Shown piece after piece: positions 50,471 through 62,959 of a stretch of DNA of 64,000 nucleotides. Source of the DNA: Prorocentrum cordatum (lineage: Eukaryota; Sar; Dinophyceae; Prorocentrales; Prorocentraceae); assembly GCA_963575745.1 (NCBI GenBank), contig CAUYUJ010000902.1, positions 43,868 to 107,867 of the forward strand. The letters are read 5' to 3'. Made by a program: the position numbers and the translations under genes. The notes under the pieces were generated by a model, which was not told the origin of the DNA, did not search any database, and saw only the letters and a list, made by a program, of their open reading frames with translations. Numbering within the stretch: the stretch's first letter is position 1; each line of letters starts with the position of its first letter.

Positions 50471-51334
50471 GAAATTGCCATCGCTGGCGATCAGAAGTTC
50501 CAGCGGTGGCATCTCCCCAATAGGTCGGAGAAGTAGAATAGAAGACATGGCCTGTCCACGCAGAGGCGTGCTCTGCCGATCGGGCGCATCCGGCGAAACG
50601 CGCCCCCGCGGAGTCCGACCCGACGAAGATTGTCGCGCATAGGGCTGCGTCTCCGTCCGAGGCTGCGAAAACCAAAAGGCCCAGCCCTGATCTGACCAAC
50701 CTAGTCAAGGATCCGCTGGAAGCTCATCTTCCCGAAACAGAGCGCCGCCCGGACAACCCGCGGCGGCGCCCGGCGCGACGGGGCGGGGAACGGGAAGAAT
50801 GGCACAAGGGCATAGAGCATGTCACCCGAGCCCCGAATGACAAGGGAGTCGCCCTGACCCCCCTCGCGGATATCAGCCGCAGGCCCCGCCGCCGCGGCGG
50901 ACTGCACGGGGGCGACTGCATGGGCGCAGAGAGACGCGAGGCACAGATAGGGCGGCCCGTGCCAGAAGAGGGCACGTTCGCCGCCCTTCCACGGAGGCGC
51001 GGGCGCGTCCGCCACCGGCGCACCGCGATAGCTCAGGGGCCCTCGCGAGCGGACACGGCGGCGCACGGTGCAGAGAGAGGCGCGTCACGTTTTATGAACA
51101 TGCACGCGCATGCGCATGATTATGTCTTGGCGCGCGTGCGTCCTCCAAACAAATGCTTGCACCCAGGGTTTTGTTACGTATGGCCTGAAACTGGGCCTGA
51201 CCGTCGGTCTGGCGGCCACGATGTCGCCGTCGCCGCCCCGTCGCCGCCTCGTCGCCGCCAGTCGCCTGGGCCTCGCCGCCGGTCCGACGACGCCGCGTCG
51301 TCGCCGCGTCGTCGCCGCCCACCAGACTGCAACG
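50471..51334. other. Flank of the copia element, no gene recognised
   Basis: GC-rich. The minus frame 50701-51066 (ERALFWHGPPYLCLASLCAH) is not recognisable. No LTR or polypurine tract was identified. Confidence 0.35.
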
Positions 51335-51355
51335 CATTGATTCTCCATTCTAAAA

Positions 51356-51422
51356 AGAATGTGTATATATATACATATATATGTGTGTATGTGTAGATAT
51401 ATATATATATACATATGTAGAC
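51356..51422. repeat. TA microsatellite
   Basis: ATATATATACATATATATGT words within unit 1 of the array. Confidence 0.9.
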
Positions 51423-52123
51423 TTCCCCCCCTGGGATTATCGGCCCCTCTTCTCGCTTTGCAACGCGCGCGTGATTCTGCCCCGTCGCCCATTCTGAATA
51501 TGCATGCACGACGCCCCAGCCAGGCCGGCATCGCCCCCCCGGCACCTACTGAAAGAATAGTACGCGCGCACACTCGTCGATCACAAATCATCAGTTTACA
51601 TGAACCCCTTGCGAAGGGGGGGGGGAGACCGAGCGCACGGGCGCGTCGTCGCGCGCGCATGCTGAAGTCCTTCACAATCTTTCGGCGTCGCAAAGATTTC
51701 AAGGCCGAGCGTCCGAAAACAAGTCAAGTACTCGGCTTCGCGCGGGGACCTTCGCAAAAAAGCTGTCACGCGCGCAATTGCGAATTCTTCGGAAAACCAA
51801 ATTGTTTTCAACATTTTCAGAATGCACCTACCAAACGGACGTCGCGCGCGCACGTCGAAACAGTTCGAACGCCCTCGCGCGCGCGCCGTCGCGAGAATCC
51901 TTCGAAACAAATCAACGGGGCGGAATGCACGCGCGCGCGCCGTCGCGCGCGCATGCCGGCATCCGTCGGGAATCTCCGGGGTCGCAACCATTTCAAAATC
52001 GAATCCAAAAGACATGAAAACGCGGCTTCGAAAATCAGCTGATCCGCGCCGAAAAATGCCGCGCGGGCCACTCTCGCGCGCCCGCGCCGGCCGCGCGCGC
52101 ATGTCGAACTCCTTCCAAACCCT

Positions 52124-54119
52124 TCATCGCCGACGCGAAGACGCCGTCATCGTCTTCGGCATTATCACCATCGGCGCCCGCACTGGCCGCGCCGCCGTCG
52201 TTGTCAATATCGCCACCGGCATCGCAACGATCAGCATCGCGTCTACCGTCATCGACGTTGCCATGATACCGCGCCCGCCCACGTCGCCGACTTGCAATGA
52301 AGTGCCCGACGGGATGCGCCGAGCGGTCAGCGCCACCGCGTTCGCGTCGGTCGCGCCGAGCCAGCTGACCGCAGCGCGCGCGCGGATCGGCGCGGCCGCG
52401 GAAAAGGACCCGCCAACGTCAAGCAATCATCGCAGTCGCCACCGCGCGGGCCTTGCAAACCAAGTGGCGGGTGGGCGGGCGGGATGATTGGGCGAGCTGT
52501 GGAGGTGGTCACACGCGGCGCAGGGCAATCAATTCTCCATCCAAACCAAAAAAAATCACCCCCCCCCCCCCTGGGATTATCCCCTGCCCGCTTTTCTGCG
52601 TTGCAATTTGCATGCGATGCTGCCACATCGTCCATCCGAAATATGCCTTCACGCCACCCCAGCCCAACCAGCGTCGCCCCCCCCCCCGTCATCCTCCGCC
52701 AAAGAAAAGCACACACTCGTTTATCAAAAATCATAAATGCTATAAAATTTGAAACATCCCTCGCAAAAAATGACGAAGCGCGCGAGCGTCGCCACGCGCG
52801 CGCGCCGAAATCCGTCAAGAAGCATAGGTGTCGCGGAGATTTCAAAGCCGAGCGTCAAAACACAAGCAGAATGGTTTCGCAACGCCCATTCCCAGCGCGA
52901 TCAGCATCGGCGCCGCCACTGGCTGCCCAGTCGTCACTGTCAGCATCGTCACCAACATCGCTGCCGTCATCGTCGCATATACCGTTGAGGGCGTTGCCAT
53001 GATACCGCGCCCGCCCAAGTCGCCGACCCGCACTGCAGTGCCCGCTGGGATTTGCCGAGCGGTCAGCGCCACCGCGTTCGCGTCGGTCGCGCCACACTAG
53101 CCGGCCGCTGCGCGCGCGAGCATTCGCGGGCCAGCGCGGCCGCAGAGATGCACCAGCCAACGCCAAACGCCCATCGCAATCGCTTCCACATGGGGTTTGC
53201 AAGCCAAGTTGCGGGCGGGCGGGTGGGATGATTGCGCGAGAAGCGGAGTTGGCAATTTCAAGTTCGGCAGGTGAATTGCGCCATAGAGCCCCCCGTCTAA
53301 ACAAAGAACTATCCCCCCCCCCCCCCGGGATTATCGGCACCCTTCCCTTTCTCGCTTTGAAATTTACATGCCCCATCGTCCATCCGAAATTCGCGCCACC
53401 CCAGCCCAACCGGCATCGCCCCCCACCGCCATCTACTGCAACAAATATTATGCGCGCGCACCCGTGTGTCAAAAAACCATGAGTTCTCAAGAATCCACCC
53501 CTTGCAACCCCATGAAACGAAGCACACGCGCGCGTCGTCACGCGCGCACGCCGAAATCCGTGAAAAACTTCCGGCGTCGTAGAGATTTCAAGAGCGACTG
53601 CCCATAAACATATAGAAACGCTGGGCTTCGCAACGCTGCGTTTTTTTGTGAGAAAAGCCAGGACGCACTTGCGCTCGCACTCTTGCGAATCCTTGAGAAA
53701 ACAATGAGGTTCTCGACATGCTCAGGAAAGTTTACCAAGCAGGCTTCGCGCGCGCATGTCGAATTCGCTCGAAAGCCTTTGCGCGCGTGCTGGGGTGGCA
53801 CGATCCGCGCTGAAACATGCAACGCGGGCCACTCTCGCGCGCATACTGCGCGCGCATATCGAACTCCTTCCAAACCCTTCATCGCCGACGCGAAGACGCC
53901 GTCATCGTCGTCGGCATTATCACCATCGGCGCCGTCGAAAGCTGCCCCGACATCGCTGTCAGCATCGCCACCAGTATCGCTACTCTCATCATCGTGAATA
54001 CCGTTGTCGACGTTGCCATGATACCGCGTCCGCCTAAGTCGCCGACCCACACTGCAGTGCCAGCTGGGATGTGCCGAGCGGTCAGCGCCACCGCGTTCGC
54101 CTCGGTCGCGCCAAACTAG
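52124..54119 (-). other. Conserved short reading frame in three array units
   Basis: Minus-strand frames at 52124-52426, 52842-53072 and 53879-54091 share ALTARxIPAGTxVxVGDLGG and RGIMAT, followed by a variable hydrophobic Met/Val/Ala segment that could span a membrane. The AR-IPAGT pattern recalls the start of SAF domains, but the length is far too short to assign. Conservation may only reflect repeat homogenisation. Coding status unknown. Confidence 0.3.
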
Positions 54120-54939
54120 CTGGCCGCTGCGCACGCGAGCATGCGCGGGTCAGCGCGGCCGCAGAGATGCACCAGCCAACGCCAAGCATTCACCGCAATC
54201 GCTTCTTCATGGATTTTGCGAATTGCGGGCGGGCGGGTGGAATAATTGCGCGAACAGTGGAGTCGACAGTTCAAGTTCGGCAAGGTAAGTTGATGCACAT
54301 AGATTCTCCTTTCTAAATAATAGTCTCTACCCCCCCCGGCGTTCGCCGCCCCCCTTTTCGGGTATGTAGATCATATAAGATTCTGACCACATGTCCATCC
54401 TAAACATGAATTTACACTATCCCCGGGGAACCGGTATCGGTCCCCCCGAGGTTCCCTCGTAAAAAACGATACGCGGGGACGTCTTTTGTTCGAACATAAC
54501 ACTTGTTCACGAATCTCTGGCAAAAATGAGACGAAGTGCACGCGCGCGTCGTCGCGCGCGCATGCCGAAATCCTTCAAAAACTCTTGGTGTCGGAAGGAT
54601 TTCGCAATCGAGTTTCCAAAATACATACAAAAACATATGGTTTCGCAACACTGATTTGCTAAAAAAGCTTACGCGCGAGCTCTTGCGAAATCTTGAGAAA
54701 ACCACAAAGTTTTTCAAGGTTTTCACAAAATGCTACCAAACGGGCTTCGCGCGCGCATGTCGAAATCTGTCGAACGCTCTTGCGCGCCGTCGCGCGTCGT
54801 CGCGCGCGTATGCCGAAATCCTTCCAAACCCGTCGTTTTCGGAAGGATTTCAACATCGTAATATAATAATAACAACAATAATAATAAAACTATCAAAAAG
54901 TTTCGCAACACGGATTCTCAACAAAAGCGTGCGCGCGCG

Positions 54940-55476
54940 TTCTTGCGTCGTCGTCGTCGTCGCCGTCCTCCCTCCTCCCGCGTCGTCGCGTCGTCGCCTA
55001 CGTCATCCTCTGTTCGTCGTCGTCGTCCTCTTTGGCGTCGTGGTCGTTTCCGCCGTCGTAGTTGTCGCCGTGGTCGTCCTTCCTCCTCCTCCCTCGTCGT
55101 CGTCGTCGTCCGTCGTCGGCGTCTCGTCGTCGTCCCTCCTATTTCGTCGCCGTCGTCGTCGTCGTCGTTGTCGTCGTCGGCTTCCCTCCTCCCCCGTTGT
55201 TGTCGTCGTCGGCGTCGCCGTCCTTCCTCCTTCTTCGTCATCGTCGCCGTCCTCCCTCCTCCCTCGTCGTTGTCGTCGTTGTCGTCGTTGTCGCCGTCGT
55301 CGTCCTCCCTCCTTCCTCGTCGTCGTCTTCGTTGGCGACGTCGTCGTCGTCTTCGTCGTCGTCGTCGGCGTCGGCGTCGTCTTCGTCGTCGTCGTCGTCG
55401 GCGTCGTCGTCGTCGCCGCCGTCGTCGTCGTCGTCGTCGTCGTCGGCGTCGATAACGTCGTCGTCGTTGTCGTCGG

Positions 55477-55511
<35 letters not shown>

Positions 55512-55540
55512 TCGTTGTCATCGTCGTCGGCGCTATCCGC
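54940..55540 (+). repeat. GTC/TCCTCC microsatellite
   Basis: GTCGTCGTC triplets with TCCTCCCTCC interruptions, inside array unit 4. Val-, Ser- and Arg-rich frames are compositional. Confidence 0.95.
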
Positions 55541-55734
55541 ATGGGTTTTGCAAACCAAGTTGCGGGCGGGTGGGTGGGATGATTGCGCGAGCAATGGAGT
55601 TGACAACTTCAAAGTTCGGCAAGTGAATTGCACCACTTAGATTGCTCCACGCAGAGTGCACGGCACATGTTGCACCACACGGGGTGCACGAAGCATATTG
55701 CTAGACACACACTGTTGTGGGCCCATGTTTGCCC

Positions 55735-55965
55735 ATATTTATATAGAGAGAGATGTACACGTAAATATATACAACTGTATATACATCTATATATATGTGT
55801 GTGTGCATGCATGCATGCATACATACGTACATAAATGGATATGTGCATATATGCACAATTCCAAACATGTGCACATATACGTGCATACATACCCACCTAC
55901 CGACCTACATACATACATGCATGCATGTATATATACCTACAAGCGAGCATATATCTGAATGTTTT
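55735..55965. repeat. TATA/TACA/TGCA microsatellite
   Basis: ATATATGTGTGTGTGCATGC, ATACATACGTACATAAAT and CATACATGCATGCATG words. Confidence 0.9.
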
Positions 55966-56204
55966 GCAGCTTACGTTACCTGCCCAACGATCACACCGTC
56001 TCCAAAAGTCAAGGGAGGTCGGCTTCCCAGGCGGCACAGACGGACAAAAGTCCCGTCGTCGGGCGCGGGGGGCACGCAACGAACACCGCAGGCCTGCGCC
56101 GCGCGGGTCGGCTCAGCGCGGGGCCCTCGTCGTTGTCAAAACCGGCACGAGCAACCCCAGGGTCCGTCAGCCTCACGTCGCCGCTCAGGTCGGGGCTGGC
56201 GTTA
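55966..56204. other. No recognised gene
   Basis: Short GC-rich interval between microsatellites. Confidence 0.4.
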
Positions 56205-56360
56205 TCATCGTCGCCGTCCTCCTCGCCGTCCTCCTCGCCGTCCTCCTCGCCGTCCTCCTCGCCGTCCTCCTCGCCGTCCTCCTCGCCGTCCTCCTCCTCC
56301 TCCTCCACCTCCTCCTCCTCCTCCTCCTCCTCCTCCTCCTCCTCCTCCTCCTCCTCGCCG
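56205..56360 (+). repeat. CTCGCCGTCCTC and CTC array
   Basis: About eight near-perfect 12-bp units followed by (CTC)n. Confidence 0.95.
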
Positions 56361-56699
56361 TCATCCTTCCTGCGTCCTCCTCGCCCTGGCCGTCCTCGCC
56401 GTCCTCGCGCGTCCCTGTCTTCGTTGTTCCCCTCCTCGTCCTAGTCGCCTGGCCTCCGCCTCATCAGCGCGGCGGCTCTCCTCGCGCGTGGGCCCGCGCG
56501 GCGCGGCGCTTGCGGCGACGGCGACGACGGCGGCCGCGCCGCGCTGCGACGACGTGCCAAGTTCTGCCTTCGATCCTCGAAAATCGATGGAGGAAGGTCG
56601 GACACTCTTGGCCCGTCTCGGACGCACCTGGAAGCCTCCTGATGCCTCTGGGGACCTCCTGGGTCAGGATCCGGGGGGGGGCAGCAAAACTTACCAGCT

Positions 56700-56731
<32 letters not shown>

Positions 56732-56879
56732 AGCGACGACGAAGGGCGTACGGGCTCAGCACTGGGAATGGAAGGCAAAGGTGGGGTCTTCGGGTTGGGT
56801 GAGAGTGGGTTGGCGGGAAGTGAATATCCTGATTATCCACATGCTCCGCCGATGGCGTTCCCTAAACTTACCCCTCCCT
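56361..56879. other. No recognised gene; short GAC run
   Basis: Contains (GAC)n at about 56700-56735. The 335- and 477-codon frames across 55795-57268 are stitched from repeats and not supported. Confidence 0.5.
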
Positions 56880-57175
56880 GCTCTCATCCTCCTCCTCCTC
56901 ATCTCCTCCTCCTCCTCCTCCTCCTCCTCCCCTCCTCCCCCTCCTCCTCCTCCTCCTCCTCCTCCTTCCTCCTCCTCCTCCTCCCCTCCTCCTCCTCTCT
57001 CCTCCTCCTCCTCCTCCTCCTCCTCCTCCTTCCTCCTCCTCCTCCCCTCCTCTCCCCTCCTCCTCCCCTCCTCCTCCCTCCTCCTCCTCCTCCTCCTCCT
57101 CCTCCTCCTCCTCCTCCTCCTCCTCCTCCTCCTCCTCCTCCTCCTCCTCCACCTCCTCCTCCTCCCCCCCTGCTG
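56880..57175 (+). repeat. CTC triplet microsatellite
   Basis: Almost pure CTC/CCT. Confidence 0.95.
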
Positions 57176-57239
57176 ATCCCCCTCTACCCCCCCCATCCCC
57201 GTCCCTTCCTTCCCATCTCCTCCTCCGCCCCCTCCTCAG

Positions 57240-57310
57240 CATCAGCATACTCACCATCAGCAAGGTGATACGAATCATCATCAGCATCATCATCATCATC
57301 ATCATCATCA

Positions 57311-57368
<58 letters not shown>

Positions 57369-57417
57369 CCATCATCAGCATCATCATCATAATCATCATC
57401 AGAATCATCATCGTCAC

Positions 57418-57473
<56 letters not shown>

Positions 57474-57687
57474 CCAGCAGCAGCATAATCATTACCATCA
57501 TCAGCAGTATCGTCATCATCATCATCATCAGCATTATCGTCATCATCTTCAGCATCATCATCATCAACAGCATCAGCATCATCATCATCAGCATCATCGC
57601 CATCAGCATCATCATCAGCAGCATCATCAGCATCAGCATCATGATCATTATCATCATCATCACCATCATCAGCATCATCAGCATCAC

Positions 57688-57726
<39 letters not shown>

Positions 57727-57918
57727 TAGCAGCATCAGCATCAGCATCAGCATCATCGTCGTCGTCATCATAATCATCGTCATCATCAGCATCAGCATCA
57801 CCAGCATCACATCATCATTATCAACATCATCAGCATCAGCATCATCATCAGCATCATCATCTGCATCGTCATCATCAGTATGAGCATCGCCATCATCATA
57901 ATCCACCATCCTAATCAG

Positions 57919-57976
<58 letters not shown>

Positions 57977-58970
57977 GTCAGTATCATCATCACCATCATC
58001 ACCATCATCAACATCATAATCAGCAGCAGTTACATCATCATCAGAATCAGCAGCATTATCGTCACCAGCATCGTCAACATCATCAGCACCAGTATAATCA
58101 TCAGTATCATCATCATCATCAGGATCATCAACGTCATCGTCATCATCACCATCAACAACCACATCAGCATCACCATCATCAGCATCAGCATCACCATCGT
58201 CATTATCATCGCCATCAGCATCAGCAACACCATCATCATCATCATAACCATCATCACAAGCATCACCATCATCAGTATCATCAGCATCATCATCATCATC
58301 GTCATCATTAGCATTCTTAGCATCAGCATCGTCGGAATCATCATAACCAGACTTATCTTCATCAGCATCACCATCAGCACCATCAACGTCGTCAGCATCA
58401 TCATCATTGTCATCGTCATCATCATGATCGCAGGCATCATCATCAGCAGCATCATCCTATGCATCATCAATATCAACATCACCTTCTCGCCATCGTCATC
58501 ATCACCATCATCACCATCAGAATATCATCATCAGCATCAATGTCATCGTCATCATCATCAGTAGCCTGATCGGCAGCACCATAATCATACTCATCATCAT
58601 GATCATCATCATCATCATCATCCGCCGAAGCATCGTCGTCGTCGCCGTCAACCTCATCATCACCATCCACATCGTCATCACCACCATGGTTCATCATGTT
58701 CCACTCACAACCAATAACCAAACACAAATCATGCGTTGCTCAGCGTCGTCATCAACATCATCGTCATCACCACCATCATCATCAACAGCGACAACTGTAT
58801 ACCAAATCCGCATCACACCAGCAACACCAGCATCGTCATCAACATAATACTCGCCATCACCATCATAACCAACACCACCATCACAACCGTCATACGCCAT
58901 CCCTCGCCATCACCACCGCCATCACCATCATCATCAACATCACCACCACCACCATCACCAACCAGTATAA
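57240..58970 (+). repeat. CAT/ATC trinucleotide microsatellite block
   Basis: About 1.7 kb, the second large CAT block. Poly-His/Ile/Ser and Asp/Met frames on both strands are compositional. Confidence 0.95.
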
Positions 58971-59874
58971 CCATTGTCGCAAGCATTCTCCTCTGTAGCG
59001 TCGTTGCTAGCATCAATACCACCAACACCATCGCCATTCCCATCTGTACTATCATTACCCATGTTCCTCCTTATCCTCCTAATCATTCTCGTTATCCGCG
59101 CCCCCCCTCCTTCAACCTGTCGACCTTACCATTACCCGTTCCTCATTATCCTCGCTCCCCTCTTCCTCCGCCCCCTAATTCTCATCCTTCTCAACCGCCC
59201 CCAATCTATCATGATCCCCCATACCCCCAATCAATATCTATATCATCCTCCGCCATAGCCCTCCCATTCCCATCCTTCTCATTCTCAGCATCTTCATCAT
59301 CCCTGTGTTATACGTGCCACTCCTCATCATTATCACCCTCCGCATCCTCCATGGTGCTCCCTCTGCTCCGAATTCAATTTGTCCTCGTCATCCCTCATCC
59401 TCCTGATCCTCCCCCTTGCTACTGTTCATCCTGATCCGTCTCCTCCATATTGTCCGCCTTGCGCGTCCTTGTTCCTGTCTCGCTCTCCTCCTGATTCCCA
59501 TCCTTCCTCTTCCTCGTCCTCGTCCTCCTTCCCTCACTGTTGTCCCCCTCTTCTCGTCACCTCTGTAGCCTCATAACCGGCATCATCATTATCATCCTGG
59601 TATCCTTCTCAACCGACCAACCGACCTTGCCGTCGTCTTTCCTATCATCGTTCTACCCTCACCGTCATGAACTTCGATTCCTCCATCTAGTGATGAATTT
59701 ACTGATCGTCGGCCTGCCCTCCTCATTTCCCGTCCTCACCCCCTCCATCACGAGAGAGCAAATCGTGAGCGCGGTCCTGAGCCAGCTGCCATCGCAGCTC
59801 CTCGTTGGACCCACTCGCAGTGCCAGGGGGCAACACCTCGGCTCGGGCTGGCCAATTCCGAAGGCCCCAAAGTT
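58971..59874. other. Pyrimidine-rich decay of the CAT block, no gene
   Basis: CTCC, CATC and CCTC words to about 59700, then ordinary sequence. No coding motifs. Confidence 0.55.
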
Positions 59875-60075
59875 GTCGGCGCGCCCAGCGGGGAAGCGAG
59901 CGGAGGAAGGCCTTCTCAGAAGGCGACGGGGTTTCTCAAAACCCCTCACACCTGAGAAGGAGCTGTCGGAGTCTTGGGAGAAGGCTTAGAAGGCTTCTCA
60001 GATGGCGCGAGGGCTTCTCAGAAGCCCCATCACCTGCTGAGAACGCCTGCCCCCCCGTCACTTCCCCCCCTTTAT
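59875..60075. mobile_element. TTCTCAGAAG-rich foldback (family R4)
   Basis: GGAAGGCCTTCTCAGAAGG, GAGAAGGCTTAGAAGGCTTC and GGGCTTCTCAGAAGCCC, with G-rich left and C-rich right ends. Confidence 0.5.
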
Positions 60076-60284
60076 GGGAAACGTTCGTCTCGGGATCGGG
60101 GAACTCGGGTTGGCCTGACGGGGCCGTCAGGAAAATGACGAGACCCAGTCTGAAATTTGACGCGAGCTCCCTCTGCAAACATCCCAAGAAGACAAGACCG
60201 TCACAATCCAGGACGGGCCCGCTAAAAAGCAGCGGCAAATCCGAGTCATGGGCAACGGTAGGGGTGGGGTGCATTCGGGGGAGG

Positions 60285-60470
60285 ACACATCGACCTGGAA
60301 CTGGCAAAAAACATGGTCGATGGATCGGCCACAGGCTCACGACAGCGAAGCCGCAACCTCCCGGGCGAGTTGTGGCTATCGGGCCACTGCCGGCGATCAA
60401 TGGGCGATTGGGGGTCGATGCATCCCCCCTTATGCCTGTCCCCCCCTATCGTTGACCCTGGGCTCACCGT
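60285..60470 (+). repeat. Dispersed repeat R2
   Basis: CACATCGACCTGGAACTGGC, GACAGCGAAGCCGCAACCTC and CAATGGGCGATTGGGGGTCG, then GATGCATCCCCCCTTATGCC. Confidence 0.7.
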
Positions 60471-61665
60471 CGACAAGCAGCCTGGAAACCTGGGAGGCGA
60501 GGTGAGGCGGCGGTCCAGGCGGGCGGGCCTGGAGAGGGCTGCGCGGGGGGGGGTGGCGGAGCCCCCAGGAGTTGGTCGGCTGGAGGATGACAGTGACTTT
60601 TTTCCATCGCGCGTAACGACCACATGCCAGCAAACTGTTTCGAGCACCTCGAGAAGTATCGAAACAATGTCTGCCCGACACGTTGGCCGAGTACCGAGCG
60701 AGTATCGCCTCCCAGGGCCCGGCACGTGAAAGACCTCGACGGAAGTCGAAACCGGTGGTGAAGATTGGAGGTCAAGTCGGGGGTTGCCAGAGGTGGCCCT
60801 GGCCCACGGTGCCCCGAGCTTCTCGATCAAATCTGGAGCCCCTGGGGCCCTCTGGGCCTCGTGAGGGGTGCTCCAAGGAGGCCGTGGGGGCCTCCCTGGA
60901 AATCCGGGGGGCACACTGGGCCAGGTGCACTCCTAGCAACGCGCGAGTTGGAGTCCAAGAGCTGGTGGACGCGGGGGCTGGAATCTGGGAGCTGGAGGTC
61001 GGTCGTTTCTGAAGGTTGTGGTCAGCAGGCTGAGGTCGAGAGCTGGAGGTGTAGGATTGCAGGTCGACTGCTGGCGATGGGCGATGGGAGTCGATCGGTG
61101 GTGGAGGTCACGCTGGAAATGGTAGCTTGCAGGTCGAAGGCTGGTCGTGGATGCTGGGAGTCGGACTCGGACGTCGGAGTTGAATGTCGGCCAGGTGAGG
61201 GCGGAGGGCGAACAAAAAAATGTGCCCCGAACATGCCGCGCACAGACGCACTGCCCCCACCCAACAGACCAACCGCACGACTGGTCTTGCCGCGTCGCAC
61301 TCCCTAGCGGGAGTGCAGCGCCAATACCAACTGCAATACATGTAGGCACGTAATCGCGAGATGAAGACGGTCAGCGTCGTGTGCCAAAACTGACACCGAT
61401 CGAGGGGAAACACCCTACGAATACAACCCCCAACGGTAACCAAAAGCCGCATCGCAGCAACACGGGGCCGAAAAGCCATAGAGAGAGAGGAGGTGGGAGG
61501 GAGGTGGAGTTCTGGGGGGGGAGGGTAAAAAAGAGGGGAGGGGGACAAGGGGAGAAACCAGCCCTCGCAGGGGAAGAGCGCAATCGCCATATGCGGACCA
61601 CGCAGACCACCCGTACGCAGCAAATGTCGCACCCCACCACCCCCCCTTCCCTATCCCCCCCCGTC
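60471..61665. other. No recognised gene
   Basis: Includes GGAGGTCG/CTGGGAGTCGG-like degenerate repetition at 60960-61190 and, at about 61605-61670, a stretch resembling the right half of an M1 element (ACGCAGCAAATGTCGCACCC, CCCTATCCCCCCCCGTCGTC) without a matching left end. Confidence 0.4.
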
Positions 61666-61673
61666 GTCCAACC

Positions 61674-61742
61674 AGGAGAGAGAGGGAGAGAGAAAGAGAG
61701 AGAGAGAGAGGTGAAGCAAAAAGAGAAGAGAGAGAGAGAGGA
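61674..61742 (+). repeat. GA microsatellite
   Basis: GAGAGAGA runs with one AAGCAAAAA interruption. Confidence 0.9.
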
Positions 61743-61946
61743 CGTCAGCAAGATCGCACGTCATCCGAATGCACAACACTGCACGGAGTACGCGCGGGCC
61801 CAAGTCGACGTGAATGTGTGGGCATGAAAGGGGCCTCCCGCCGCCGCCGGGCTGCGAGCCAGGGCGTCACTGGAACGAGCGCGCGGCACGCGGCGTTGGT
61901 CCCACACGGGGCGCATCAAGCAAGAAGTCGGTCCGCCAGCATTGAA

Positions 61947-62095
61947 GGGGCCCCAGGACACACAAATAAATACACACAAATAAAAAAAAAAACATATTTT
62001 CATATATTTTCTGGGTTTCTGTCTTCCCCCACACTTCCCATATTTTCGCATATTTTCCTAGGGAATCGTCTGTGTGTTTTTTTTTCCCTCCTGAT
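61947..62095 (+). repeat. Dispersed repeat R1
   Basis: GGGGCCCCAGGACACACAAA through CCCATATTTTCGCATATT to TCTGTGTGTTT and CCCTCCTGA. A short deletion removes the CGATTAATTGTG part. Confidence 0.85.
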
Positions 62096-62640
62096 ACTTG
62101 GGCGTCCCTGCGCAGCGTGAACGAGTGAGACTTCCAAAGAAACGCCAGGCGAACCGGGTGCGACCCACAAGCCGACCTGCGGCAGGCAAACTCATGGGGT
62201 GAACCGGGGCCTGAGAGAGAGAGAGCGAGCGTGTGAGAGGTGACGACCTCCCTCCCCCTGCGCCGGCCGTAGGCCAGAGGAAACACACTCTCAGGGTGAC
62301 ACAGCCACATCGCGAATCAAACATTCGCAAAGAAAACTGGGACACCGCACAAGCCGACCGGAAAGAGGCAAACTGATGAAATGAACCGTGACCTGAACAA
62401 TAAAGCGGCAGTGCAATTGCGACAGGAGGGAGAGGGCAGAGGAAGACGACGAGGAGGAGGAGGAGCGATACCAGAAACATTGGCGCGCGCTCCGCTCGCG
62501 CTCTGTTTCTAGGTAGCTCCAAGGGCTGGGAATGCCTTCTCCTGCATTATGGTGTCCTTGTCCCTCGCTTTCCCAACCATCCTGTGGTGTTGGGTCCACG
62601 TTCCCAACCATCCTGTGGTGTTGGGTAAGAGACGGTGCCC
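62096..62640. other. No recognised gene
   Basis: Contains a local duplication TTCCCAACCATCCTGTGGTG twice (62568-62626). Frames lack motifs. Confidence 0.4.
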
Positions 62641-62810
62641 CGCGTCTCCTCCTCCTCCTCCTCCTCCTCCTCCTCCTCCTCCTCCGCCTCCTCCTCCTCC
62701 TACCTCCCTCCCACCCCTCCCCCTCCCCTCCCCTCCTCCTCCCTCCCCTCCTCCTCTCTCTCCTTCCCCTCCTCCTCCTCCTCCTCACCTCCTCCTCCCA
62801 CCACATGAAT
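62641..62810 (+). repeat. CTC/CCT microsatellite
   Basis: (CTC)n then CCCCTCC words. Confidence 0.95.
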
Positions 62811-62959
62811 ACTACTCTCCCTCTTCCCCTGATGACGTCTTGGGAGTGTTCCCCCCCCCCCCCCCCCCGCGTACTGTTTCTTTACACAGGTTTCCCCGGA
62901 GTTAGGTTTTCGCCTGCATTTGTTTCCAAAATGCTGCTCTCGCTGAGGGGCCGGCCTCA

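Larger units (their letters stand above)
51335..55600 (+). repeat. Four-unit tandem array, units about 0.8-1.3 kb
   Basis: Units begin near 51335, 52500, 53280 and 54295. Shared modules, in order: CCCCCCCTGGGATTATCG-like run; CATCGTCCATCCGAAAT; CACCCCAGCCCAACCGGCAT; CATGCCGAAATCCTTCAAAA with GCGCGCG tracts; TACCAAACGGGCTTCGCGCG-like; CATTATCACCATCGGCG; GTTGCCATGATACCGCGCCC; GAGCGGTCAGCGCCACCGCG; and GCGGGCGGGTGGGATGATTG. Some units lack modules, and unit 4 has lost the GTTGCCATGATACC module and gained a GTC microsatellite. Confidence 0.75.

Noticed and set aside
55835-57268. 477-codon plus frame with a Leu-rich stretch like membrane segments
   Set aside because: The Leu runs come from CTC microsatellites, and the N-terminal part comes from a TACA repeat.
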